Assembly: GCA_000151295.1 (NCBI GenBank)
Contig: GG745349.1
Span: forward strand, 171,621-189,525
Direction: 5' to 3'
From: Allomyces macrogynus ATCC 38327
Lineage: Eukaryota > Blastocladiomycota > Blastocladiomycetes > Blastocladiales > Blastocladiaceae
Length of the DNA stretch: 17,905 nt
Shown here: positions 1-10,300 of the stretch, piece after piece
How the letters are laid out: every line of letters starts with the position of its first letter
Position numbering within the stretch: the first letter of the stretch is position 1
Notes under the pieces: model-generated
Databases searched by the model: none
What the model was told of the DNA's origin: nothing
What the model saw: only the letters and a program-made list of their open reading frames with translations
Position numbers and translations under genes: made by a program

Positions 1-2168
1 ATTCCGCAAAAATGGTTGAAGGGGGGGGGGGGGGAGGGGAAGAAAAACGGAGAAGAGGAAAACAGGAAAACAGGAGCAAGAAGGGGGCAAATAGTGGCCT
101 CCCGTCCCCAAAATCGACGACGGGGTCGCAAACACAAACGTCTGCCGTGGCGGCGACGTGACGGCGCCCGTCCCCATCCTGGGCGACCCCGGGGGGCCCG
201 AAGCCGTCACGTCCGGGGACAGTGACCTCCTGCGCTGGAACGTTGGGCTCGTTGGGCTGGTCAGCGCAACCGACGCGTGGGTCGCGCCCGTCCCTGGGGC
301 CGCTCCCGGACTCCCGGGCGACGTGCCCAACGACGACTCCGCGGCTGCCGCCGCTGCTGCCGCCCCGAGCGGAAGGAGTGCTGGAGGCAGACCTGATGCA
401 GCCTCGTCGTGCACGTCCTCAGTGGGCGTAAGCGCCGGCGTGATTGGGTTCAAGATGTACGTTTTCGGCGCCGTTTCGAGCGAGATTTGCGGCGACGGGA
501 GCCGGTAGGCGACCTGGAACCGCCGCTGCGCGAGCGTGCGATACCCGGCGCCCGGCTCGTTTGCTGGTTCCGGCGCGCCACCGGCAGCGGCGGCGTGTGC
601 GTTCGGGATCCCGGCAGTCATCGGCAGCGCCACCGAATGCGGCCGCTGCCACGCCAAATCGCCGTGCGATCGCGGCAACGACGCCGGGAGCGGTGTGTGG
701 CCAGGTACCGCCGCGTGCGACTGCGGCACGTCCGACGTCGACGCGCGTCGGCCCGATTTCGACTTGCTCGACGACAGGTTCCCAAAGAACCAAGACCGCC
801 TCGCTGACGTGGATTGCATGGGCGGCGGCCGTGATCCGTCGCGCGAGGCCGACGAGTGCATGTCGCGGCGCAGAACGGCGGCGTCTGATCCGCTGCGTGC
901 ACCACCGAACCGCCGCATCGCGGCCCAAATCGCGCGGTCGACCGGGTGCGGCGGTGGAGTCTCGTCCGAATCGGTCGTACTCTGTCGTTGGCGACGGCGG
1001 AGGCGGTACACGCGATACGCGACGAGGGCCATGGCGACGACGAGGGTCGTGACGAGGACGCCGAGTAGGGCTGCGACACCGGCCGAGACCGACGAAGAGT
1101 CAGACTTGGCGTTGGCATCGACCGAGGAGGTCGGGTCGGTGTCGCCGACCTGGGAACAGAGTGGGATCGAGACGGGCGTGTCGACCCACGTGTTCTTGAA
1201 GTCGTCGTAGTACATTTTCAGGCACGGCGAGTTGCTCGGGAATCCGTCGGGCAGGCATAATGGTGACCGGAGCCCGCCTGTGCCGTTGTGCGCGACGAGA
1301 GAGCACCGATCGCCGGTGTACGCGCCGAGCTCGGACGGGACATAGGTGAAGTTGTTGCCGTTCAAGTGCCTGGTGGAGAAGAGGCCGCATGAGTCTCACT
1401 GGCAGGATGATAAAGAGACGAAAAGACCAGGCGACGAACAAGACTTTGAGGTTGGACATGGTCGCGACCGACTTGGGCACCGCGTTCAGCAAGTTGTTGC
1501 CGAGAAAGAGGACCGAGAGAGACGGCGCGTTGCCCACATTCTCGTTGATGGACGTGAATTGATTGTCGCTCGCAAAACTAGACGTAGCAACATGAGTAAC
1601 GACCACGATCACGGCATCCTCACATCCACCTGCGTCGTGATCTTCTCCGAGATCAGAGCGGCCCAAACCGCAACGCGTGTAGAAGAAAGCAACGCACAGG
1701 TACGTCAAGCTCTTCATACTCCCAATCTCGCCCATGAGCTCGCCGGAAAACGCGTTCTGCCGAATGTGCCTGTTGGTGCGCGTCGTCGGTCAGTCGCTCC
1801 GTTCCATCGAGGCACCATCTGCAGGGACAGAACACATACAGCTGCTGCAGCGCCGGCAACTGTGTCGCCGGAAACAGCGTCCCGCGCAGATTATTGCCGT
1901 TGAGCTTGAGCGTTTCCAACATCGTCAAACTGGCCAGGTTGGCCGGCAACCCGCCCGTCAGGTTGTTGGATCGCAGGTCGAGCGCGACCACGTGGCCGTC
2001 GGCGTTGCAGCTCACGCCGTACCAGTCGCAGCACCGCGTCGTCGCCGACGTCGCCTGCGAGTAGCCCGTCGATGCTGTCCACGACGTGGCCCCACCGGTC
2101 GTCAGGAACAGCGCCTGGAGGGCCGCACACTCGGCCGCTGTGGATTCGGGCACCGTTGCTGAAGCCAT
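1..2168 (-). CDS. Leucine-rich-repeat single-pass membrane protein (5' part, runs off left edge)
   Basis: Exons read 2168-1840, 1769-1698, 1577-1428 and 1369-1; the last stays open to the window edge (640 codons visible). Residues 14-54 form an LRR N-terminal cap (ECAALQ, then RCCDWYGVSC with Cys46/47/54). LRRs follow at about 60-200, with motifs LDLRSNNLTGGLP, LKLNGNNLRG and LFLGNNLLNAVP; each intron sits inside the repeat array and splicing restores the LRR register. A Cys-containing segment (about 201-260) precedes a hydrophobic helix at about 280-302 and a basic stop-transfer stretch (RVYRLRRRQRQ). The tail (303-640+) is Ser/Pro/Ala-rich with SP/TP sites, an RRRSLSP motif and an Ala run. 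By family analogy it is a surface receptor or adhesion protein with repeats outside and tail inside. No kinase domain lies within the window. The ATG at 2168 gives no signal peptide, so an upstream exon may be missing. The last ~100 bases may be intronic. Confidence 0.72.
18..100. repeat. G14 run in a polypurine tract
   Basis: Positions 21-34 are 14 consecutive G. Purines are uninterrupted from 18 to 47, and the stretch to about 100 is purine-rich with a few C. On the coding strand of the LRR gene this is a polypyrimidine tract, as expected upstream of a 3' splice site, so it may belong to an intron whose AG lies outside the window. The G14 length is also a likely sequencing error point. Confidence 0.7.
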
Positions 2169-3012
2169 GGTCGCCTGGTGGAACGGGGCGGGAGCCGGCG
2201 CGAGAGGACGCTGCGCACGCGCGGGAAAGCGGGAGCGGCAAACGGCAGCGATCAAGCGCACACGGCTGTGAGTTTGCGCAAATCCGGGTCGACAGGATCC
2301 TCAACTCCGCGTTGCACGAGGTTGAGCGCGCTGGTTGGAGCGGTCGCGTTCCAGAGCTCACAGAGTGGATCTACTGGTGAGCTCGGGCCACTTAGGCCTT
2401 CCGCGCTGGTGCTCGGGCTTTCCTTGCCTGGTTGCGGAAAGCCGGTGCCGCGCGGTGAAGGCCAAGCTTGGTCACGCTGGCCAAATGTGGGGCCAAGCAA
2501 AGAGCGGCGAGCTTGTGCAGCGTGCAAGGCGGGAATGCGAGCAGGCACCGAGGGCGACAGCTTCCAGCTGCCGTGCAGGTCGTTTTGGCGAACTGGTGTG
2601 ACGACGATGGCGGGAGCGCCACTTGAAGGCAATGGCTAGTCGGCGGCGCCCTGCCCGTCGGGAATCTGCGCGTCTACTGCGGCGAGTTGCAAGATGTGGT
2701 CCAGTGCTGGGTCGAGGTGGATTGAAAGCGGTCAGGCCGTTGCGGTTGGTCGATAAATTTAGGACGAGGACTGAGGAGATGGGCGCTGCCAACCTGGCAA
2801 CGCCTGGTAACGCATTCGATCACAGTTCACATCTATGGTGTCGTCTTGGACTTGTGAACCCAAGAAACGAATCGCTAGAATCAAAATATAATTGAAAAAA
2901 ACGCCCGAGCGTTGACTGGACTACCTACGTCAAGACTTCACGGTGCACGGTGTTCCGGCACGCCGCACCAGGACCTTGGGCGCCAGACCCTGAATCTGTG
3001 TTGGTCACGAGC
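2169..3012. other. Gap between LRR gene and pyrophosphatase; no supported gene
   Basis: This stretch holds the presumed 5' region of the LRR gene and the 3' flank of the pyrophosphatase, both on the minus strand. On the minus strand there is no ATG between 2168 and 2813, so an upstream LRR exon with a start codon would have to lie beyond that. A minus-strand open frame at 2252-2632 lacks an ATG and has weaker third-position GC than the LRR exons. About 2860-2905 is A/T-rich, including an A7 run, and may be the pyrophosphatase 3' end region. No canonical AATAAA was seen on the minus strand. Confidence 0.5.
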
Positions 3013-4126
3013 TCACAGCTTCGACACAAAGAACCACTTGCCAAGAACTAAAAGGTGGAGAGCACTGGGTGAGTCAGAAGAAAGCGACCGGTAGAGCGAG
3101 AAGAGGCATCGTACCGGCCGGGTCGACGGGTGCGGCCGCCTCGTTCGTGCCTGCGGGGATGCGCTGGAACGACGCGTCACGGCTCGGGTTCCTGATGAAG
3201 GCGGGAGTGCCCTCGTTGGTCACCGAGGCACTGAGTAGCAAGAAAGAGAGAGAGATGGCGAGGGACTTGTTAGTGTGATGAACAGCGAGCCAACCATCGT
3301 AGCGCACAACGTACATGGAAATCTTGTCGGCACCCTCGGTCGCCTGCGCGGCAACAAGCTTCTTCCACGCGTCGTGCGTCTCCTCAATAACCTGCATCGC
3401 GTAGGCGCGGTCCTTAGCCTGGCCACCAAACGCAAACTCGTTGGCGGGCTTGCCGTCGGGCAACTTGTAGACGCGGAACCACTCCGTCGTGGCGGCCAGC
3501 AAGCCCGGCATGTGCTTCTCGACGTCGCCGATATTGTCGAGCTTGTCGGCGAGCGGGTCCTTGACGTCGATCACAATTACCTTCCAGTCGGTCTCGCCCT
3601 CATCAAGCAGCGCCATGACGCCGAGTACCTTCACCTGCTTGACCTGGCCCGTGTACCCAATCAGCTCGCCAATCTCGCACACGTCGAGAGGGTCATTGTC
3701 GCCCTTGCACCCCGTGTCGGGCGTAACGTGCGCCGGATCCTCCCACGTCTGCGGAAACGCGCCATAGTTCCAAATATACCCGTGGTGCGGGAACACGTTG
3801 CGAACGTAGCGCAGCTTGCCCTTCTTCACGTCCTGCTTGAGCGGGTTCAGGTACTCTTCCTTGCAAATCTCGAGCTTGGCGTTGGTCCACCGCGGGATCT
3901 CGACCACCATGTTGAGCACGCCACGCGTGCGGTCGGCAAACAGCGGAATGTCGTGGAACGGCGACACGGGCTGCCCGTCCTTTTCAATGTAGACGCGGTG
4001 GTCGAGCGTGTTGGGCGCGCGCACGGAGCGAACGCCGTACTCACCCGCACCCGCGGCAGTCGACAGGGGCCGCGTCGCGGTCGTGCGCAGGTGCTGCTGC
4101 AACATCGATCGAACAGCGCGCTGCAT
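3013..4126 (-). CDS. Family I inorganic pyrophosphatase, mitochondrial-type presequence, C-terminal SKL after splicing
   Basis: It hydrolyses pyrophosphate to two phosphates (Mg-dependent, soluble family I). Exons are 4126-3315, 3230-3115 and 3047-3013, giving 320 aa. The signature DNDPLDV sits at 143-149 with its metal-binding Asp residues; [11 protein letters not shown] (74-84), [11 protein letters not shown] (121-131) and DEGETDWK (175-182) match yeast Ipp1-type enzymes. Residues 1-27 are Arg/Ser/Thr/Ala-rich without acidic residues, a mitochondrial targeting pattern, so this is PPA2-like by location. The ATG at 4126 is chosen because the upstream extension starts at a non-ATG codon. Intron 1 is 3231-3314. 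The terminal intron (3048-3114, GTACGA...CTGAC...TTTTAG) joins to [14 protein letters not shown] is the conserved end of fungal enzymes, which supports this splice. The final SKL is a PTS1-type peroxisomal signal. Retaining the intron gives a stop at 3074-3076 and loses KWFF and SKL. Confidence 0.9.
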
Positions 4127-4256
4127 CTTCTTGTTCTTGGTCCAAATCAAGGGTGATTGCAGCGGGTTCAAGAACTGCTCTGGTCGCACCGATGGTGGGG
4201 AGAACAAGTGCACCAAGGACGATGACCAAAAGCAGCTTGAAAATCGACGGTGACAT
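4041..4256 (-). other. Short ORF with signal-peptide-like start, overlapping the pyrophosphatase 5' end out of frame
   Basis: An ATG-started 71-codon frame begins 130 bases upstream of the pyrophosphatase ATG and ends inside its presequence region, in another frame. Its N-terminus has a short basic n-region (MSPSIFK), a hydrophobic core ([12 protein letters not shown]) and a small-residue site (GATRA), like a secretory signal. The remainder shows no recognisable domain. It could be an upstream ORF on the pyrophosphatase mRNA, an alternative first exon, or chance; nothing in the sequence decides between them. Confidence 0.25.
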
Positions 4257-4395
4257 GGACACGATCTCAAGCGTTCAACAGCTCAACAGCACGCCGGCAA
4301 AAGTCGGAATCGCAGTGGTTTTGAGCCAACTGAATCGAAAAGAGACATGTATCAAATGCATTTGTTGACAATGATGACGAGTCGTGCTCCCGAGT

Positions 4396-6945
4396 TCAAG
4401 AAATCACCAGTCGCTGCTCGTTCGAATTCTGTTGAGGGGTATCCAGACGCGTCAAGGGGCCGTGACGTTTGCATCGTCAGAGTACTGTTCTGGTTCGCAT
4501 TGTCGGGTGGAGAAGCAAGATCAACAACGTACCACAATCTCCTCGTAGTTGGCCGCGGGTTGCACGCCCAACTTGGCTGGGTTGCCGCGCTCCGCGATCC
4601 GGCGCTTGTTGATGTCGACCTGCACCTGCAAAAGCTGCAACAGCGTCGAGTACCCATGCAGCTGACGTAAGTTGCCGTCAAACGCGTTCTTAACCTGCTT
4701 TTGCCGCTCGCGCAACTGGCGCCCCGCGGCCTCGGCCTCGAGAATCTTGCGGTTGTAGAGGTCACGATACGTCTTGAACCCGCGCGTGCGCTGCACGGCA
4801 TCGAGCATCTCGTCGCCGCCAATATAGGCCTTCATTTCCTGGAGCACCGTGTCCATGTGCGCGTCGGCCTGTGCGACCATGTGCGTCACGTAGTGCCACC
4901 GCGATTCGTCAGCGCCCGACTCAGCCTGCAACTGCCGTAAGTCCGACTCTAACTGCGCAATCTCCGTTTCGAGCCCGAGCACGACGGCATCAAACTCCCG
5001 CTTGCGCCGCGCATACGTGGCCTCGGTCTCGCCGGCCTGCGCGCGCAACGACTTGAGTTCCTGAATCGCCGGCGCGAGCGTTGCCTTCTTCTCGGCAATT
5101 GCCTGCATCAGCTGCTGAACGAGCGAGGTCATATCGTGCATCGTCTCGGCTTTGGCCGCGTCCACGTTGCTCTTCTTTTCCGAGACCGACTCGAGCGTCG
5201 CCTTGGTGTTGCGGAACCCGGATACGCCCTGCCGCTGCTCGAGTGCCTGCAAAGACCGCTCGAGAGTCTGCTTCTTGGCCGTGAGCAGTTCGCGCGTGCG
5301 CTCCAAGACGCCGTTCTCGGTCGTTTGCCAGTGCAGGTCCTGCCGCTTGGATTTGTACTGGTTCGACTTGACGCGCAGCTCGGCGACGTACTGCTTGAAC
5401 TCGTCGCCGCGCGGAATTGACGATGGCGCCTTGCTCTGCTTTTCGGCAAGCTCGCGCTTGGCGTCGTCGACGGCCAGCATTAGCTGGCGTAGTTGCTCGG
5501 CGGCAGCGTTCTTCTTGTTGGCAATGACGGTCGCTTGTTGTCGGAAGAGCGAGAGCTTGTCTTGCGTGTTGCTAGTTCGTGCGGTCGAGAGTCAGCGTTG
5601 CGAAAGATGTACGGAGAGAAACTGATGGCGAGCAAGTACTGCTTCATAACGCGCCGCTCCGTCAAGTCCTTGAGCTCCTCGCACAGCGACTCTACCTCCG
5701 CCTCAAGCTTGACGATTTCCGACGTTGACCACTGCGGCTCGTTGAGAATGCGCCGCAGCGTATTGACAGACGCTTGCACGGCTTGCAAGTCCTACATCCA
5801 CCACACACACATGGGTCAGCACACAGGTGCGCGTGCCGCAATCCAAGTGACGTACCTTGGGCAGCTTCTCGGTACACAAGAACTCGTTGGTCTTGCGGTC
5901 CTGTTCGAGCCGGGCCAGCAGCCGCTGCGGGTCCACCTTGGCCATATCCTTGGCGTCGTTGAGCCGCTGCCGCATCGTCGTGAGCCGGTTCTGTGTCGCC
6001 GTCAACTGCACTTTCAAGTCGCGCGCACGGTCCTGCAGCTGCTTTTCGCGCAACTGCTCCTGCCGCAGCTCGCGGGCGGCCTGCAGCCACTTGGTCGAAT
6101 TCGGCTACATTGCGAAAAATGATGGGTGGATGAGAAATCGTTCGGGCATGAACCGCGGAGAGAAAGAACGTGCATAGTCCTTGGCGTCGCGCTGGTGCCG
6201 CTGCAGTTTGCCCTGAACCAGCTGCTTCTCCTCCTCCATTTGCTGAATCTCGCGTTTGAGGTCATTGGTCTGCTGCGACTCCTCGTGCATGTGCTCGGCC
6301 TGCGAGAGCAGTTCGCCAAACTCTTCTTGCCGGCTGCGCAGTTGCTGCAAGAGATCGGCAATCGCTGGCCGCCAAATCGCAAACGAACATCGTCAATACT
6401 TCTGCTCACTCGGGCGCAAGCGAGCACAAATTGCACGACGAACCCGGATCGGCGGAAAACTCCATTGGAATCGGGAGGTCGCGGCAAAATCGGCCACGGT
6501 AGGCACGGCGCTTGTTTTCGTTGATGTCCTTGAGCAAGAAGCTCAGGATGTAGAGAATGAACGGCCGGTCGGTCCCCGAGATGATTTTCTGGGCGACATC
6601 GGGACTGCGCAGCAAGTACGTTCGTTGTCAGTCGAACCCATCGCAGCAATCACGATTTCCGCCGCACGCCACGTACACGGGTACCGGATCGAACCCGAGC
6701 GACAAGACCAAAAAATCGGCCATGCGCTGCGACGTGACTTCCGGCAGCTCGTTGCGAATGTCGATGGCATGGATGGAGTTGGGCGTGTCGCTGTCGATGT
6801 GGGCAATGACTTCGTTGAGCAGCGCAATCAGGTCCGGGTAAGCCAGGTCGTCGTGCAGCGCAATCACCGAGAATTTCTTGTTGAACGGCGGCTTGGCCAG
6901 CGCGTCAGCGACGAAGCGCAGGTCGGTCGGGCCCGGCGCGGCCAT
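4396..6945 (-). CDS. IFT81: Intraflagellar transport protein IFT81
   Basis: IFT81 is an IFT-B core subunit that pairs with IFT74 and carries tubulin into growing cilia and flagella. Exons are 6945-6677, 6604-6444, 6364-6174, 6104-5856, 5791-5640, 5571-4533 and 4428-4396, giving 697 aa (human IFT81 is about 676). Residues 1-143 match the N-terminal calponin-homology-like tubulin-binding domain: DIRNELPEVTSQRM, then RPFILYILSFLLKD and KRRAYRGRF. The rest is a long coiled coil with the family block DKLSLFRQQATVIANKK (345-361), GDEFKQYVAELR, and RWHYVTHM followed by EMKAYIGGDE. The last intron (4429-4532, GTACGT) joins to a short exon ending EQRLVIS, resembling the family's RL-hydrophobic end; without that splice the protein stops at 4521 after VVRC. 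Intron 3 (6105-6173) is read as GC-AG because no GT donor fits the phase. The divergent neighbour is CCDC146. Confidence 0.93.
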
Positions 6946-7357
6946 GGTGCGAAGTTGATCCAGAAACGGGGGTACTGGTCAAGATATTGCCGGAAGACGG
7001 GGCCGTAGCAGCAACTTGGGTGTGGAGAAGTCCGGCTCTGCGCCAGTGGCAAGCAGCCAATCGTAGCCGTCGAAAGTGGTTGCTGACTCTGAAGATCAGC
7101 AGCGAGAGTGGGGCACTCCCTCCGCGAACTGCCTGTTTATCACGTGGATCATCAACTGGTCTGATCAGTTAGGCTGTCCGATGCGGCGACCTGCAAACTC
7201 ACGACACTCGAGGCCAGCCCATCAGCACCCGCAACCACGCAACGCGAGCACACTCGTACAACTTCCTGCACTCTGCGCCGAGCTTACGGCGGGACCGACC
7301 GACCCCAATCGCATGATGCCAGCCTTGCCGCTTCGCTAGCTCGACCCCACCTCCACG
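6946..7357. promoter_or_regulatory. Divergent promoter interval between IFT81 and CCDC146
   Basis: The two start codons are 412 bases apart and point away from each other, so this interval must carry both promoters. Visible elements are CCAAT (7057-7061), an E-box CACGTG (7141-7146), an AACTG/CAGTT inverted pair (7154-7158 and 7166-7170), and four GCAAC/GTTGC pentamers (7011-7015, 7079-7083 inverted, 7231-7235, 7239-7243). GCAAC is the half-site of RFX/X-box elements that drive ciliary genes in animals. No full X-box palindrome is present, so the RFX reading is a guess. No clear TATA box was seen. Confidence 0.55.
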
Positions 7358-10300
7358 ATGCCGTCGGCCCCGTCCCCACCGCCTCCGGGCGACCGGCAGG
7401 GGAGCGCCGGAACCGACGCTCCACCACCGCCACTTTCCGCCACTTCCGATCCCGCGGCGCCCGCTGATCCCGCGGCCAGTAACTCGCCACGGACCACGAC
7501 CATCCCGCCGAGCACGGCACCAAGCCCCAAGCCGCCCGCCAAGGATGATCTCGCAAGCGACCAGGACTCGCCCGAGGACGAGAGTTTTGTCGACGAGGAC
7601 TTGCTCAACTCGGGCCTGTTCAATATCGAGTCGAGCTCGGCGTTCAAGTTTCTCGATGCGCTGCGCGCCAAGGAGCAGATATCGGCGGCACGGTTCGTCT
7701 TCATTGTTCTCAACCTCGACAGTTTTGTGGTCCAATGGCGGATTCTGACGGTGGAAATGTCTGTGATCCAGGGCCGAGGAGCTCAAGCGCAAGCACCACT
7801 CGCTCTACCAGTACATTCTCATGGCGTTCGAGTACGAAAAGGCCATGATCAAAAAGTCCAAGACGCTGCAGGCCGAGGTCTCCAAGCAGAAGATGGACAT
7901 GGACAAGACCGGCACCAAGGTCTACGACGACAATGCCGAGATTGGCGAGCTCAAGCGCGAGCTCCTGCGGGTCCGTCTTTGCACCACGATTTTCCCTTGT
8001 CGCCACTTGATCTGACGTTCGCGTTTCTCTTCACCTCCGTAGTGCCAAAACGAGGTCACGCTCGCGCAAGAGCGCGAGGCCAAGTACTCCAAGGACATTG
8101 AGGAGGCGCTCATCACCAAGGAAGGGTTGCTCGAGGACATTGAAGAGATCCGGCGTCACAAGACCGACATGCTCGAACCGCAATTGATTGCCAACACCAA
8201 GGAAATCAAGCTCGACCTGATTCAGCGCAAGCACCAAGTGGAGAACCTCGAAAAGGACCTCGAGGAAAAAGAGCAAATGCACGAGAACGCGGCCAAGGAC
8301 AAGGAGCGGCTGCTTGCCGAGCGCGAAAAGCAGGAGATTGCGCTCGCCAAGGCCAACGAAATGCCGGGCAAGATTATGAAGCAGGCCGAGGTCCTGCGCG
8401 ACGGGATCGCGAGTTTGGTGATTGAGAACGTCAAGCAGGGACAGCTCGGCGCGCAGCTCGAAAAGGATGCCGAGAAACTGACCAAAAAGCGACGAGTACG
8501 TGCTGCTGTTTATTCGCACCCGTAGTTCCCCGACCCGACGGCTCATTTTTCCCGCTTCTGAAGGAACTAGAAGAGGACCGCGCCGCACTGGCCGCCGAGT
8601 TTGAGCAGCGCAAGGAGGAAATGCTCGAGCGCGAGCGCGCGTGCGACGACATCTTCCGCGAGCACGAGCAGGCCAAGCTGTTGCTGACGCAGCAAGAAGA
8701 GGAGCGACAGCGGCTTGAGCTGGCACTGACCACGGCCGACGCCAAGATTCGCGCCGACCACGAGGCGCTGCTGCGGTGCGTGCGTGAAAAGGACCATCTG
8801 GTCAAGGTCTACCGTAAGCTCGAGGGCACGGTCAACGCGGCCGTGGCCATGGTCCCGGGCGCGCGACAGACGCACCAGGATGTACTGCTCGCGCTCGATG
8901 TCGCACAGCGCGACGCCAAGCACTACCGCACGCAGGCGCGCACGGTGCGCCGCGAGATTGATGTGTTGTTGCACACGTATCTCGAGGCCGAGCGCATGTC
9001 GGCCGGCGAAAAGGAACTGTTTGCCGCGCGGCTCGAGGCGAACCGCGCGCTAGAGCACGAAATCAATGCGCTTGCGCGCAAAATGGAGCAGCTCGAGCGC
9101 GCGATTGTACAGGCCAAGTACGAGCGCGAGATGAAGGCGCGCGAGCTGCTGCGCGCCGAGGCGCGGTTCCGCAAGGCGCGCGACGACGCGGCGCACCGCG
9201 ACATGGAGGTGCAGGACGCGCTGAAAAAGGCGGACGAGGCGCAGTCGCGGCTCACGGATTTCGCGTCGCGGTACGACAACGTCAAGAACGAGCGCAACCG
9301 CTACGTCAACTTGATCGCCAGCTCGCAGCAGCGCGCCGTGGAAATGAAGGAAAAGGCCCGGATCTTGCGGTCGGAAATCGAGATTTTGCGCACCGAGATT
9401 GCCGGCAAGGACCGCGCGCTCGCCCGGCAGCGGCAAGAGAACACGGCTGACTTGTCGCGCCGCGATAATGCCAAGATGCAAGCCAACCGTCTCATGGTAC
9501 AGTACCGCGAGCGGCGGTCGTTGATTGACCAGCAGACGGGCCGGATCGATACCTTGTCGACGTCGCTGTCGAGCTGCGCCGCTGAGTTGGCGACGCTCAA
9601 GTCGCGGTACGAAGTGGTCGTCAACGAGCGCAACGCGGCGGGGCTCCAGTACCTCGAGCGCAACGACGAACTGTGCATGCTCTACGAGAAGTGCAACCAG
9701 CAAGAACGTGTCATGCTCAACGGCGAGGCCGAGTTGCGATTGCTCGAAGACCGCATCCGGTCCCTGTCGCGCGTCAAGGGTGAGCTTGACCGCACGGTCC
9801 GGTTGCTGCGTGCGCGCGTGCCCAAGATGCACAAGCTGCTCACCGACTACGAGTCGTTGCGCGCGCAGGTCAAGGAGGCCAAGACACAAGTGCTCGAGCT
9901 GTCCAAGATCATGGGTTCGTTTGGCTCCCGTTTGCCAGTCTCGAAGCGGTTCTGATGTGCAGTGATATCTCCCTACAGAAACGCCAACGGCCGAGCGCGT
10001 GCGCGACCTCAAGGGCGCAGACCCGGCGCAGGAAGAGTTGGTGGCCAAGGTCCGCAAACTCGAGCTGCGCCTCGCGCAGCAAGAGGAAAAGTTACTCGAA
10101 AAGGACCTGGTACTCGAGGAAATTGCGCACCTGACGGAACGGCTGCGGTCGCAAACGCAGCTTGGGCGCACCGAGTCGGCTGAGGTCATGGGTCGTATGA
10201 ACACGGTCGCGCGCAAGCTCTCGCAGACGGCGCGCACGGCCATGGCCACGGTCGCCGAATTGTCCATGGCGCAGGCGCTCTCGGCAGCGCTCGGTGCCGA

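Noticed and set aside
2252..2632. Minus-strand open frame as an upstream exon of the LRR gene
   Set aside because: It can join in phase (GTGTGC donor to the AG before 2175), but it has no ATG, no signal peptide and weaker third-position GC than the LRR exons. The support is too thin.
3275..4156. 293-codon plus-strand open frame opposite the pyrophosphatase
   Set aside because: It is an antisense shadow of the conserved enzyme, with low-complexity Val/Leu/Arg/His content and no motifs.
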